A stretch of 64,000 nt of DNA from Cordilura impudica (lineage: Eukaryota > Arthropoda > Insecta > Diptera > Scathophagidae), in contig OY821518.1 of NCBI GenBank assembly GCA_963682025.1, positions 29,673,991 through 29,737,990 on the forward strand, in the 5' to 3' direction. Below the pieces are notes generated by a model. That model saw only the letters and a list, made by a program, of their open reading frames with translations. It did no database searches and was not told the origin of the DNA. Both the position numbers and the translations under genes were made by a program. Within the stretch, counting starts at the first letter, position 1. Every line of letters starts with the position of its first letter. Shown one piece after another: positions 1-10,399 of the stretch.

Positions 1-452
1 GACTAAGAGTTGTCCCATAGGTATCATTTTTGGACTACTGATTAGTGGATGTAATAAACACATACAAATTCAATTTGACTAAGATTTATATGATAATTTA
101 AATCTTATGGCAATTTATATTGATTTCATAGGGGTCATTTGTATGGGGGCTAGGTCTGAACATAGACCGATTCTCACCAATTTTAATAGCGTTCATTCTA
201 TGGCCGATAAGAGCTTATGTACCAAATTTCATCAAAATACATTCATATTTGCGCCCTGCAGTTTGATTACAAGCTTTACATGGACACACAGACGGACGGA
301 CGGACGGACGGACATCGTTAAATCGAATCAGATAGTGATTCTGAGTCGATCGGTATAATTAAAGATGGGTCTAGGTCAAATATTTTTGTTAGTTACAAAT
401 AGCAGCACAAAGTCATTATAACCAAAACACATAGTGGTATAGGGTATAAAAA
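1..452 (+). mobile_element. Mini-me-like element, family B (5'-truncated by window edge)
   Basis: This is the 3' half of a non-coding repeat present at least four more times in the window (18220-19010, 22428-22960, 26320-26935, 58331-59115). Shared landmarks are a block around 140-170 with a GGGGGCTAGGTCTGAACATR motif, a run of GGAC units at about 291-312 (the (GTCY)n core read on the other strand), and a terminal block ending in a GGTATAGGGTATAAAAAT motif near 436-452. Dipteran mini-me elements are known for such GTCY cores. The 83-residue ORF across it (107-358) has no recognisable domain and is probably chance. No transposase is encoded, so the element would be non-autonomous. Confidence 0.75.
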
Positions 453-453
453 T

Positions 454-1011
454 GACATTATATTGACCAATACCTTGAACTTCTTGATATTTTCGCATGC
501 GCTTTTCTGCTTCTTCCAGTAGCATCGCTTTGCGTTCTTATTTTCGTGACAGCTTTAAATCCTGGCCTGACATACAACCTGGCCGACCTTTTTCTCTCTG
601 CAACAGAAGGAAATCTTTGTCCATCGTTTCAAGTGCATTCGCAGCTGCGATATCAAATATATAATTTTCGAACTTTTCACAGAAATCTTTCTCATCGTTT
701 CTATATTTTTCATATTTGCCAAATATGTTCTTGGAGAAATGTTTCCATTCGGCATAAAGTAAGTTAAATTTTTTCTCGCAGTTGATTTCGGTCATTGTTG
801 GAATATTTGCTTTTTGCCAAAATTCAAGAGTAGAATGTATTGTACTTTTTATGCTGGCCTTCACAGGAAGTTTTTGCACTCGGGTTTTATAAAAAAATAA
901 TTGAAGAACTTGCTTCATATTAGGTAATTTTGCGCCTTTCAGTTCACTTTCGCATTTTCCCACCAAAAATATATCATTATCGGATCGTAGTTTCTTAGAT
1001 GAGCTTGCCAT
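454..1011 (-). pseudogene. Broken ORF for a charged, helical protein of unknown function
   Basis: An ATG at 1011 opens 157 codons ending at a TAA (538-540). The same frame stays open past that stop to about 454, adding a strongly charged helical stretch (ERKAMLLEEAEKRMRKYQEV), so the stop looks premature. The C-terminal part contains FDIAAANAL and LLLQREKGRPG. From memory these resemble a conserved block in many uncharacterised arthropod proteins (pattern close to LFDIAHANAL ... FLLAQREKGRRG), but I cannot name a function. A basic, Lys/Arg-rich N-terminus and a likely coiled coil at the C-terminus are visible. The reading frame runs directly into the mini-me-like repeat ending at 452, so the 3' end was replaced by that insertion. 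It could be the end of a host gene, a retrocopy, or part of an unrecognised mobile element. Confidence 0.45.
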
Positions 1012-2108
1012 TATAACTGTTTATTGTTTTTTTTTTTATTTAATTTGTCTTCACTTATTATTTACTGCCCCCTTGTTTCTCTTATCACTTTTACTTTAAA
1101 ACTGCAAAATTTTCACTAATTTAGTATGCATAAAATATTAAAACTTCTTAATAATTAACAACAACGCATTTAATCTGAAGAACGTATTGACACCGTATTT
1201 ACGCAGTAAAGCAACAGAAGTATCAAGTAATGTTCAACAGTTTAATATTTTTTTTATTCTCAAAATTTAATTTCAAAAAACATCAATACACCGTTAGGTC
1301 ACTTTGTCTTGTTGCCGCTAATAGCACAAAATTTTAAGAAAGAAATGGATAATATAATAAAACTGTGGGCTCAACCCGGAGGTACTCGGAACTAAAAAAA
1401 AAATTTTAAATATGCATAATTATTGTTATCCACAACTTCATATTTTTCAGTGCGAAAACTTTTGAATTTAACATATTTTAATTTTTCTATATAACGCTAT
1501 GGCCAGTCTAACGTACATTTTCAATTGTAATAGTTTGCTTCATTAAAATTATAAAAAAATTTTAATCTTGTTAGCCAGGCGAAATATAATGAAATATGAA
1601 TAATTAATTATTAGATTTTTTAATAAAAATCTAAAACTGTATTCCAAAACAATCGTGTATTGGCTAATGGTTTTCCGGGTTATATCTAAGATCTTAGTAT
1701 TAACAGAAACACGGGAAGTGGTTGAAGGGCTATACTGACCCTAACAAGGTTGTAAAATATTCGCACTTTTTCAGAAAAATCCAAACATTTAAGGGAGAAA
1801 AACAACTAAAACATCATTCAAAAAGTGAAAATTAAGTCAGGATTCAAATCAGAAGTCTCCAGATCGAAACTCCGAGAAAACCATCGAAGGTAACGAGCGT
1901 GTTAGAAAATTTTTAAACAATTTCATCCATAAGAATGAATTCTGATATATCAATGGTGAAACATATGTATGTATGTGCGTAGTCCATACTAGTGTCTAGA
2001 TGACTGCGCACAATTTAAAACACATAGAAATGAAGTTCCCGAAAAACTTCTTATTTTGGGCAGGATATTTGAAGTTGTGGGAAAAGAAGCAGTTCAAAGT
2101 CTACGATT
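1012..2108. other. AT-rich spacer, nothing recognised
   Basis: No open frame of note, no RNA gene and no repeat shared with the rest of the window was seen. There are scattered A and T homopolymers. Confidence 0.5.
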
Positions 2109-2109
2109 T

Positions 2110-2415
2110 ATACAAGTTTACACATTAAAAACTGCTTGCAAAAAAAAAACTACTTCCATTCTGTAAACAGTACGAGTTTCCTAAGTTTTTTTTGCCTGAT
2201 CTTACACTTGCTTGAATTAAATTCTGTTGTAAATACCAAAAGAATATAAAAACAACTTTAGCCAGATCGCATTTTCGATATATGTAATTTGTATCTTTTT
2301 TTTTTTATAAAATAAAAAGAAACTTCTAAATATTTTGCATTTCCATAAGTTAAAAAATCAATGTGACAATGTAAAAAAAACATGTGAGTCCGATCACAGG
2401 GGAGATGTGTAAACG
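2110..2415. mobile_element. Candidate MITE (family G) with GTTTACACAT ends
   Basis: The left end reads GTTTACACAT (about 2110) and the right end ATGTGTAAAC (about 2405), a 10-bp terminal inverted repeat. Both ends occur again in the LINE at 54-56 kb: the right end with its GTGAGTCCGATC neighbour at 55032-55065, and the left end with its AAAACTACTTCC neighbour at 55259-55285. Recurrence of both ends at a second locus supports a mobile repeat. No coding capacity is present and the target duplication is not clear. Confidence 0.45.
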
Positions 2416-2564
2416 TCTAGAAATTTAAGATTTTTTTATGGCACTTTTTTAAAATCAAACAGAAAGCGTCATCTATTTATCACTTACTGCAATCAACCAT
2501 AGGGGCTCTAATAATATAAAAATAATTATTATTATTTGTTATTTCAACCGGTTAATTTTTAATT

Positions 2565-2762
2565 TTCGGTTTTTCAGTTTTCATTTTTTGTTTTTTGTTT
2601 TTCATTTTTAATTTCTTATTTGTCATTTTTTATTTTTCATTTTTTAATTTTTCATTTTCCATTTTCAATTTTTCATTTTTCATTTTTCATTTTTATTTTT
2701 CATTTTCGTTTTTCATTTTTCGTTTATTATTTTTCATTTTTTATTTTTAATTTTTCATTTTT
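2565..2762 (+). repeat. Degenerate 7-bp T-rich array, left of mini-me A'
   Basis: About 200 bp of irregular 7-mers of the type ATTTTTC, ATTTTCC and ATTTTTA. It directly abuts the TATACCCTCC head of the element at 2763. It is the reverse complement in style of the A-rich array on the other side (3211-3695), so the two arrays could pair in a single strand. Confidence 0.8.
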
Positions 2763-3210
2763 ATACCCTCCACACCTCAGTGGCAGAGGGTATATATAGG
2801 TTTGTCATTCCGTTTGTAACGCATAGAAATAAATTCCTGAGACCCCAAAAAACATATTTTCTAGATCCTTATAACAAGGGAAGTTGATTTACCGATGACC
2901 GTCTGTCCGTCTGTCTGTGGAAATCACAATCACGCCGTCAATATCTAAGCTAGACCGTTCGTTTTTGTACAAAATGGTTTATTATCATCCCAAAGGAGTT
3001 GCTGTTTAAAATCGTCAAAATCGGTCAAGGGTTCACGAGCTATGAATGAAACTTTGCAAAAACTATTGAAAAAATAAAATTTTTCAGTGTGTTTGTTGTT
3101 TTTCTTAAGATATGTTGGAGTCATTACAGTTGTGTGTATAATACTGCATGTGTCACAGTGGCCTAAGCAAGTTTTACCACATATTTTTTATCATTAAAAT
3201 TAAATATTAA
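2763..3210 (+). mobile_element. Mini-me-like element, family A' (with 7-mer tail)
   Basis: The head is a short hairpin (TATACCCTCC ... GCAGAGGGTATATATA, 2763-2799), followed by a GTTTGTCATTCCGTTTGTAA block, a (GTCY)n core (about 2903-2920) and a GGAAATCAC motif. The 3' part has a TTTTACCACATA motif (about 3172-3185) that leads into an A-rich 7-mer array. The same order is found inverted at 45527-45980, where the tail is enlarged to kilobases. No protein is encoded. The first 300 bp or so resemble the longer family A copies at 19031 and 47962. Confidence 0.75.
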
Positions 3211-3617
3211 AAATTAAAAATTACTAAAAATGAAAAGTGGAAAATGAAAAATGGAAAATGAAAAATTAAAAATGAAAAATGGAAAATGAAATATGGAAAA
3301 TTAAAAATGAAATTTTGAAAATTAAAAATGAAAAATGGAAAATGAAAAATGGAAAATGAAAAAAGAAAAATGGAAAATGAAAATGAAAAATGAAAAGCGG
3401 AAAATGAAAAATTAAAAATGGAAAATGGAAAATGAAAAATGAAAAATTAAAAATGGAAAATGAGAAATGGAAAATGGAACATGAAAAATGAAAAATGAAA
3501 AATGAAAAATGAAAAATTAAAAATGGAAAGTGTAAAAGTGAAAATGAAAAATTAGAAATGAAAAATGAAAAATGGAAAATGGAAAGTGTAAAAGTGAAAA
3601 TGAAAATGAAAAATTAG

Positions 3618-3649
<32 letters not shown>

Positions 3650-3695
3650 GGAAAGTGTAAAAGTGAAAATGAAAATGAAAAATTAAAAATGAAAA
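3211..3695 (+). repeat. A-rich 7-bp tandem array (AAAAATG/GAAAATG units)
   Basis: About 480 bp of heterogeneous 7-mers: AAAAATG, GAAAATG, AAAAATT and AAAGTGT. A longer unit with AAAGTGTAAAAGTG recurs three times (about 3520-3540, 3580-3600, 3650-3665), which is local higher-order duplication. It begins exactly at the 3' end of mini-me A' and appears to be the tail of that element. Confidence 0.85.
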
Positions 3696-3699
3696 AAAA

Positions 3700-4420
3700 G
3701 TTTCAACAACGAATCTGTTTTCTGTGTGTACTATATTATAAAATTCTAAACAATTAGTTGTGATTATTATTAAAAATGGTTATTTAGATTAAAAGTTATC
3801 AATCCATATCTCAAGAATTCGTGATGATATTAAGAAACTTTGCTCCAAATACGTAATTAAACTGGCAATGAACCGAAATCCTCTTACTCTAAATCTGCTC
3901 TTTTATGGAGTCCCTAGACTACATATCGTAAAAACTGTGAAGAGATAAAGCATTCGCCAAGTACATTATTTTTCATTAATAATGCAAATGGGTAAAAAAT
4001 TAAAAAAAATAAATAAAGGCACTTAAAATTAAATAGAACAATTAAGAAAGTTACAGTGAAAAAGACAAATACTTTTTCGTTGAGAGGATCTTGCTCTCAG
4101 AATTTTTTAATATTTCTTGCACAGCAAATGAAACGCTTTGACCAAATTTATAACTGAGAATAACAAAACAGATATTTTAGACCACATTAGCAAATTGTTT
4201 TTAATAATACAAAAGCCTGCTAGCTATGAATGATTTCTAAAATAAATATAATTGACGATGACTTTATCTATATTCTGCATGAATTTTCGGTTTGACGACA
4301 TTGGGGTTTCAATTTCAGTGGTAAGAGAAGAATTAATTAACACAATGACAACGCTTTTCGCGCTAAATTTAGTGCCTTTTCACGATCCCAAAAGCGAAAT
4401 TTCTACGTTTTTAAACTCTT
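3700..4420. other. AT-rich spacer, nothing recognised
   Basis: No homology-like frame and no shared repeat were recognised. The 82-residue ORF at 4252-4500 runs into the (GTCT)n of the next repeat and is judged spurious. Confidence 0.45.
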
Positions 4421-4423
4421 TCT

Positions 4424-4815
4424 TATACCTCATACTCTCTGCTTGTCTGTCTGTCTGTCTGTGCGTCGTGGAGCATCCCCATTCTCCCTTACCTAATTGA
4501 TCTGAAACTTGGCCCATAGTCTTGTTTTGAATACAGACTAATTTTGGGGTTGTCATGCACAGTCACGCATAGTCACGCTCAGTCACGGATTGATCTAAAT
4601 GTAATTTCCCCTCAACCAATAGATCTGAAACCTGGTAAATACACTTGTTGTGAAAAAACGATTAACTTTGACTAAGTCACGAACAGTCACGCATAGTCAC
4701 GCACAGTCACGGAGAGATTAAAACCTCACTTCCGCCCATCCGATCGATCTGAAACTTTGTCCATAGACTTGTTGTGGTCGTAATTTAATTTGTGGTCTGC
4801 AAAGTGGGTATAAAA
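4424..4815 (+). mobile_element. Repeat family D: (GTCT)n head with internal tandem repeats
   Basis: It starts with a TATACCTCATACTCTCTGC-like head and (GTCT)n at about 4443-4461. Units of roughly 110-130 bp follow, each with a GTCACGCATAGTCACG cluster, a GATCTGAAAC motif and a CTTGTTGTG motif. It ends near a GGGTATAAAAGC motif at 4806-4816. A larger copy in the opposite orientation lies at 51440-52050. The GTCY microsatellite and TATA-type ends place it near the mini-me type of dipteran repeat. Confidence 0.65.
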
Positions 4816-5071
4816 GCAATAATGGACCTGAACATGAGCAGGAAAATTATATCTTTAAAGAAAAAAAAAAACAGTTGTAATAAAAACTGTTCACGTATTT
4901 TATATTTTTTACTGATATCCGCTTAAAATGTAACATAAAATACCATAACTTTTTAGCGCTTTTCGTTTTATTCTAATTTATTGCCTTTAAGAGCTTTTTC
5001 TGGTACTGTTTTACGTTTTCTGCTTGAAAAAAATTGGCATTGCTGCACAATGGTTAAGCGTATAATAATTA

Positions 5072-5417
5072 CTAGCATATTGCAGCGCTCGAAATTCAAG
5101 TGCAAGTTCTAGGCAGCTTTATTTTCCAATTCACAAACCAACGCCTTTATGTTTTATTATTATTGCGGTGAAGATTAACAAACATATTAACAAATTTAAT
5201 AAAACACACATAGTATATGTATAATTTTATGTATGTGTTAGTAGCAACTTTATATGCAACTTAGTCAAAATAAAGGAATATATGTAAAAATCTGTAAATC
5301 TGCAAAACCGATAAAAAGAAATATCTTTCAAATAATATACTTTTGGTCAAAATCGGGATAAATCGGTAGAACAAAACATCGTTCACAAGAAATCGCCTAG
5401 CCTATTAATATTATAGA
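5072..5417 (-). mobile_element. Non-autonomous Helitron (copy 1)
   Basis: On the minus strand it starts TCTATAATATTAATAGGCTA and ends in CTAG after a hairpin made of CTTGAATTTCGAG-like sequence about 12 bp upstream. It is flanked by A on the 5' side and T on the 3' side. TC start, CTRR end, subterminal hairpin, insertion between A and T and no target duplication are the established Helitron hallmarks. Length is 346 bp and no Rep/helicase is encoded. Confidence 0.8.
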
Positions 5418-6479
5418 TTATTATTTTCTGAAAGCAAACATCCACTATGTCAAATAAGCATAATTTATAGAATAGCTAGAATAATTTTCTCAATTGATTT
5501 ATGAACAGATTAGGACTAATTTTATATAGAAAAATCTATTGTTTTCACTTAAATCGGTATATGAAAACAAAACTCTAAACTATTTCACTTATAGCTTACA
5601 AAACAGAGTTATGATCGCAATTTTGTAAACCTAGATCCTTGGAGCTGGTACACGATTTCGTGCAAATATCTTTGCACTGGCTATCCATACTTCAATAAAA
5701 AGTTTTGAAATAAAGAAACAGACAGTCATGGTTAAATCGACCCAGAAATTCCTTATTAATCTATCACTTAAATATTATGCTCCGACTATAGAGCGGTTAT
5801 TATTAATATTATTCATTAATATTATTCATCACATGCAACAAGCCAGTAGGCACTCCCGTGGAGTCTTGAAAGTGATTATTGTTCAGTTCACTGCAAGATG
5901 TTTATTATTTCGTTTTCGGAGAATAAAGAAACCCATAATAGAGTTAAGGTATAAATTGAAAATTGCCACCAGCTAAAATAAATAACAGTCCATTAATAGA
6001 GTTGGCACAAGACCAGCTGTAATGGATATTATTTCTTAAAAAAATAACAATTTCTTTTTGAGAAACTCTTTTAATACGAGTAATACTAAAAACAACCTGT
6101 CTTTAACATCGACAGACAAATAAGAATAAAATATAAATACAGATACAAAAGAAAACGAAATATAACCAAACGACACGTGACCATTTTAATTAAAATAAAT
6201 AACAATAAACAATGGCAATGTTACATAAATATAAAACTACAAAATATTAAGTTTAAAAATTTATCAATTTCCATAACACAATATACGTATGAACACTTGC
6301 TGGAAAAAGTAGCCGTACACCTTTGATTAAAGCAGTCATACTAAAAATGTTATTCAGGTAAAGAACTTAAAATACAGAAAAAAAAAGTCATACTCTTGAA
6401 TACAAACAAACAAATTCGCACTAAATACTGCTTGTTGGTAACTTCTAGGCTATCCTTTGCCCTTCAAAACCTCTGTGAG
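5418..6479. other. AT-rich spacer, nothing recognised
   Basis: It holds an 82-residue ORF (5728-5976) without recognisable motifs and a local TATTAATATTATTCATTAAT repeat near 5799-5830. No gene call can be supported. Confidence 0.45.
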
Positions 6480-7372
6480 CCGATCTGAAATCGAACTAAC
6501 TTTAGAATATCCTCTTAACTTATTTCACCCCACCCATCTCAAATGGCGCTTTTTAACATATCCTTTGAGGTTATTTTATGTTGACGGATTCTGCGCTTCA
6601 ATAAATCCCACATATGCTTTATAGGATTAAGATGGGATGATGGGGGTGATGATTTCAATTGATTTTAAGTATTGTAGGGCAACCACATCTTGATCATTAT
6701 TCTGTCGGAACCAAAAATCTTCTCCATGGCCCAGATTATCTTCGATTTGTTTCAAATTTTGTTTGGGAATATATATGTGTCCATTGTAGATCCAATAAAT
6801 ATGAGTTTACCAACCCCGTTGTCTGGCATACAACCTCAAACTATAATCGTGTTTAACCGTAGGCAAGAGATTTTATTTATTTAATGCATTTTCACTTTTT
6901 CGCCAAACAATATTTTTTCCTTTCCTGCAAAACTTGATTTCGTCTGAAACTAAAACATGTTCCCAAAATTATGGAGCGTTTTTTACATACTTCTTTGTAA
7001 AGTACAAACGTTTTTTTCTATTTACTTCGGAAATTAATGGTTTTCTATGTGCTACACTGCCAAAATTATCAGGTTTTTTTAATATTTCGTGCACAGTATC
7101 TTCAGTGTTTTTACTGCAGGATTCTTTGATTTTAGAACTAATTTGGGAAGCAATAATTCGGCAGTTCTGTTTTACGCTCGTTAGTTTGGATAGTTGACCA
7201 GAACGAGATTTTGATTAAATTGGATTGTTGGATTTGTAGTTTTGCACTACGTACTGCACTGAGTAGTGGCGTCTGGCTATGATTCGAGCTATTCCACAAA
7301 AAGATTTACCCTCATTTCTAAGATTTCCCTCATCATCACTGATTTCCTTGTTTTTGGAACTCAGCTCAGCTC
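6480..7372 (-). pseudogene. Decayed Tc1-type transposase
   Basis: Reading the minus strand in changing frames recovers the order of a Tc1-family transposase. First is an N-terminal helix-turn-helix region with GIARIIARRHYSVQ, then a linker like SGQLSKLT. Next come DTVHEILKKPDNFG and HRKPLISEVNRKKRLYF. The catalytic core starts with VLVSDEIKF (near 6937-6948, first Asp kept), then IVWRKSEN and GCMPDNGVGKLIFI. The second catalytic site reads RQNNDQDVV where the family has QQDNDPKHT, so the second Asp appears to be Asn. The C-terminus has HLNPIKHMWDLLKRRIR (about 6580-6625). In-frame stops and frameshifts occur throughout, so it cannot make transposase. The family normally has about 340 residues and the span fits. 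The 8-bp tandem array starts just upstream of its N-terminus. Confidence 0.85.
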
Positions 7373-7463
7373 AGAAATATAAGTCGATTCACTAAGAAAA
7401 AATCGATGTAACATACCTGTAAGTCGTTGCATAGTTAGTGGGATTCTCTTAATAGTAAATAGG

Positions 7464-7922
7464 AAAATAGTAAAATAGTAAAATAGTAAAATAGTAAAAT
7501 AGTAAAATAGTAAAATAGTAAAATAGTAAAATAGTAAAATAGTAAAATAGTAAAATAGTAAAATAGTAAAATAGTAAAATAGTAAAATAGTAAAATAGTA
7601 AAATAGTAAAATAGTAAAATAGTAAAATAGTAAAATAGTAAAATAGTAAAATAGTAAAATAGTAAAATAGTAAAATAGTAAAATAGTAAAATAGTAAAAT
7701 AGTAAAATAGTAAAATAGTAAAATAGTAAAATAGTAAAATAGTAAAATAGTAAAATAGTAAAATAGTAAAATAGTAAAATAGTAAAATGGTAAAATAGTA
7801 AAATAGTAAAATAGTAAAATAGTAAAATAGTAAAATAGTAAAATAGTAAAATAGTAAAATAGTAAAATAGTAAAATAGTAAAATAGTAAAATAGTAAAAT
7901 AGTAAAATAGTAAAATAGTAAA
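7464..7922 (+). repeat. 8-bp tandem array (AAAATAGT)n
   Basis: About 57 units of AAAATAGT, with one visible G substitution near 7789. On the minus strand it is open in frame and gives a 223-codon ORF (7361-8032) of repeated LFYYFTIL units. That follows from 3 x 8 = 24 nt without stop codons and is not evidence of a gene. Confidence 0.97.
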
Positions 7923-8697
7923 TGTACGAATACTTTTTCTGGCACTTTTACTTGAAATAGAAAACTTCCGTAAGTTTTTTGAAAAACAAGTAAAATTTCC
8001 AATGCCTCAATGTTAAAAAGTTCGTTATTCAAAATATTTTATTAAGACTTTTATTGATATTTAAAATACTTCAAGTGTACGCATAATTTTTCTAGCAAGT
8101 GTATGTACGTACTCGTATATACGTTTGTCTACAAAATATAATGGATTTTTGATTTTGTGTTTAGTAAACAAAACAAATGTATACATTTCACACAATGCGT
8201 TTCAAATAAATGCTAGCAAAATAAAGGGGTGCAAAATTGAACCAAACACCCTTTTATTGACTGAAATATGACTGACTAAATTGAATGTTTGTATGTTGTT
8301 ACTACCGTTATGTGAGCAGCAGCAGCACCGGCACCAGCACGTTTGTTTAACTGTTTAGTTGAGCTGTCATTGTAACAAATCAACACTATGATATTTGGAA
8401 TGTTTAGATATGAAAACTTTTTCTTTGCCATGGTTTTGCCGATTTTCAACATTACTAGACTTTATATTTTTCTTACATAGAATATTAAGCGATTTCGAAA
8501 ATCTCGGTATGGCGATTTATAAATAAAAAATTTATAATGAAATATTTAAGACTTTACCTTTTCTTTTAACTGAAAAAATAATTTTGAAAATTGAAAAAAA
8601 AAAAAATCCCGAAAAATTTCCGTCATTCGCATTTCCATAAATTTGAATCTGTGTTTTTCCCAAATTTCCGAGTTTGATTTAGTTTACTTGAACGAAA
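7923..8697. other. AT-rich spacer with short GCA-type repeat
   Basis: The only structure seen is a short imperfect CAG/CAC run (about 8317-8341). No gene or shared repeat was recognised. Confidence 0.45.
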
Positions 8698-9063
8698 TCT
8701 ATATTATTAATAGGCTAGGCGATTTCTTGTGACCGATTTTTTGTTCTACCGTTTTATTCCGATTTTGACTAAACGTGTATTATTTGAAAGGTATTTCTTT
8801 TTAGCCGTTTTGCAGATTTACAGATTTTTAAATTTTTTCCTTTGTTTTGAGTAAATTGCATTTAAAGTTGCTACTAATACATGTATAAAATTATGCATAT
8901 GCTATTGTGTTTTATTAAATTTGTAAATGTGTGTGCTAGTGAATTTGTTATCTTCATTCACAATAATAATAAACCATAAAAGTGTTGGTTTGTGAATTGG
9001 CTAAGTTAAGAAATAAAGTAGCCTAGAAGTTGCACTCGAATTTCGAGCGCTGGAATCTGGTAG
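8698..9063 (+). mobile_element. Non-autonomous Helitron (copy 2)
   Basis: It starts TCTATATTATTAATAGGCTA after an A. The end has the hairpin CTCGAATTTCGAG, then GCGCTGGAATCTGGTAG, followed by T. The expected CTAG end is changed to GTAG by one base. It is 366 bp and close in sequence to copies 5 and 1 along its length. Confidence 0.8.
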
Positions 9064-9179
9064 TATAACTAAATTGGGGAATCACCAAATCTATAATTAT
9101 TTGTTACATTTAGGAATATTTTTGGAAATTTCGTTTGTTAAATTTGATACGCATGTATACAAGTGCCCCTCGATATAAA

Positions 9180-9562
9180 ACCAAAAATATCCAAATTCGA
9201 TCTTACTTGACGTTAATTCTGATGGCTCTCATAAATTAGTGACTTTGGATATTGGTGTTTTAAAAGATTTAATAACTCACGATGATATGCCACTACCAGA
9301 ATTGCTGTAAATAAAAGTGGTTTGTATTTAAATTCTCTAAAGGCATCACTGTTAGGAGAACTTGAATCGAACAACCTCATTTGTGTACAAGATGTCGAAA
9401 AATGGAATGAAGATGAGTTTGAAGTCGGATCTGCACAAGATGTTATTAGCGGTGGTGGGTTCAGATAGAAGCGAAGGCGATACTGTTGAAGTTGCACCAA
9501 TTCTTACCAATTATACAGCCACTGAAAGCGTTGGTAATTTAATAGCATGGTGTAGAAAATAG
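9180..9562 (+). other. Possible decayed coding segment of unknown origin
   Basis: The plus strand keeps short coding-like stretches in shifting frames: KLVTLDIGVLKDLI (9230-9275), then SLLGELESNNLICVQDVEKW (about 9345-9405). Base composition is richer in G+C than the surroundings. A 66-codon ORF (9362-9562) and a 95-codon antisense ORF (9213-9500) overlap it. I do not recognise a family. It may be an old gene or transposon fragment. Confidence 0.25.
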
Positions 9563-10399
9563 TGAGTTATTTTCCACTAAACATTTTACCAATCTTTGGA
9601 CCTCTGTAACGACATCATTATATCGATAAAGAAACCAAAAATACAAAAAATATTACTGATTATGAGTTAAACAGTGATTAATTTGTATATGTATGATATT
9701 TATTTATTTTAGTTTAACAAAACTAACTCATAAAAACCAAGTTTTTTATTATAGGATTATAGGTACTCCGTTTTTTTTTATAAATTAAGTTTACCATCAT
9801 GTAATTAAATAATTGATTGACTGAAATTAAAAAAACTGTTAAAATTTCGAAAAATTCAAAATTATATTAAAATTTAATTTTTTTAAGAAAATTTGTTACA
9901 CGATTTTTATCGTCGCCACAAGTCTGCATGAAAAGTTTCAGCTCGTTTGGATCACGAGAAAAGGTTTAAAAATCGATCCAAAATTTTTTCTGCAGACAAG
10001 CAGGCATACAGATGCTATGAGCTAAAATGAAGAGAGTAAAATATCTGTGATGTAAATGAACTGTTCTGTGTTTTTTTTATCTTTTTTATAAATAAAATTA
10101 AAAAAATAATTCTTAGCAGCTTTGCATATACAGTGTTACCCGCCAGGCTGTTCTGAAGATTCCCTGAAAATTACATTAAGCTCGATGCAGGCATTTCGGA
10201 GTCCATAAGAGACATACACACATGTATACTTCCATTTTGATACATATAGATTTAAAAAAAGTCCAGAAATTAGAAATATTCCGAAATCCGGAAATCCGAA
10301 TTACCTCAAAAACAAAGCTGTGCGAATGTGCGAGCGACTACTGTTTTTAAATATTAATATCCCGAATCCCGGGATTTAAAAAATTGGCCTTGGAAGGAT

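Noticed and set aside
7361..8032. 223-codon ORF on the minus strand
   Set aside because: It is the translation of an 8-bp microsatellite; the periodic LFYYFTIL pattern is a consequence of the unit and not of selection.
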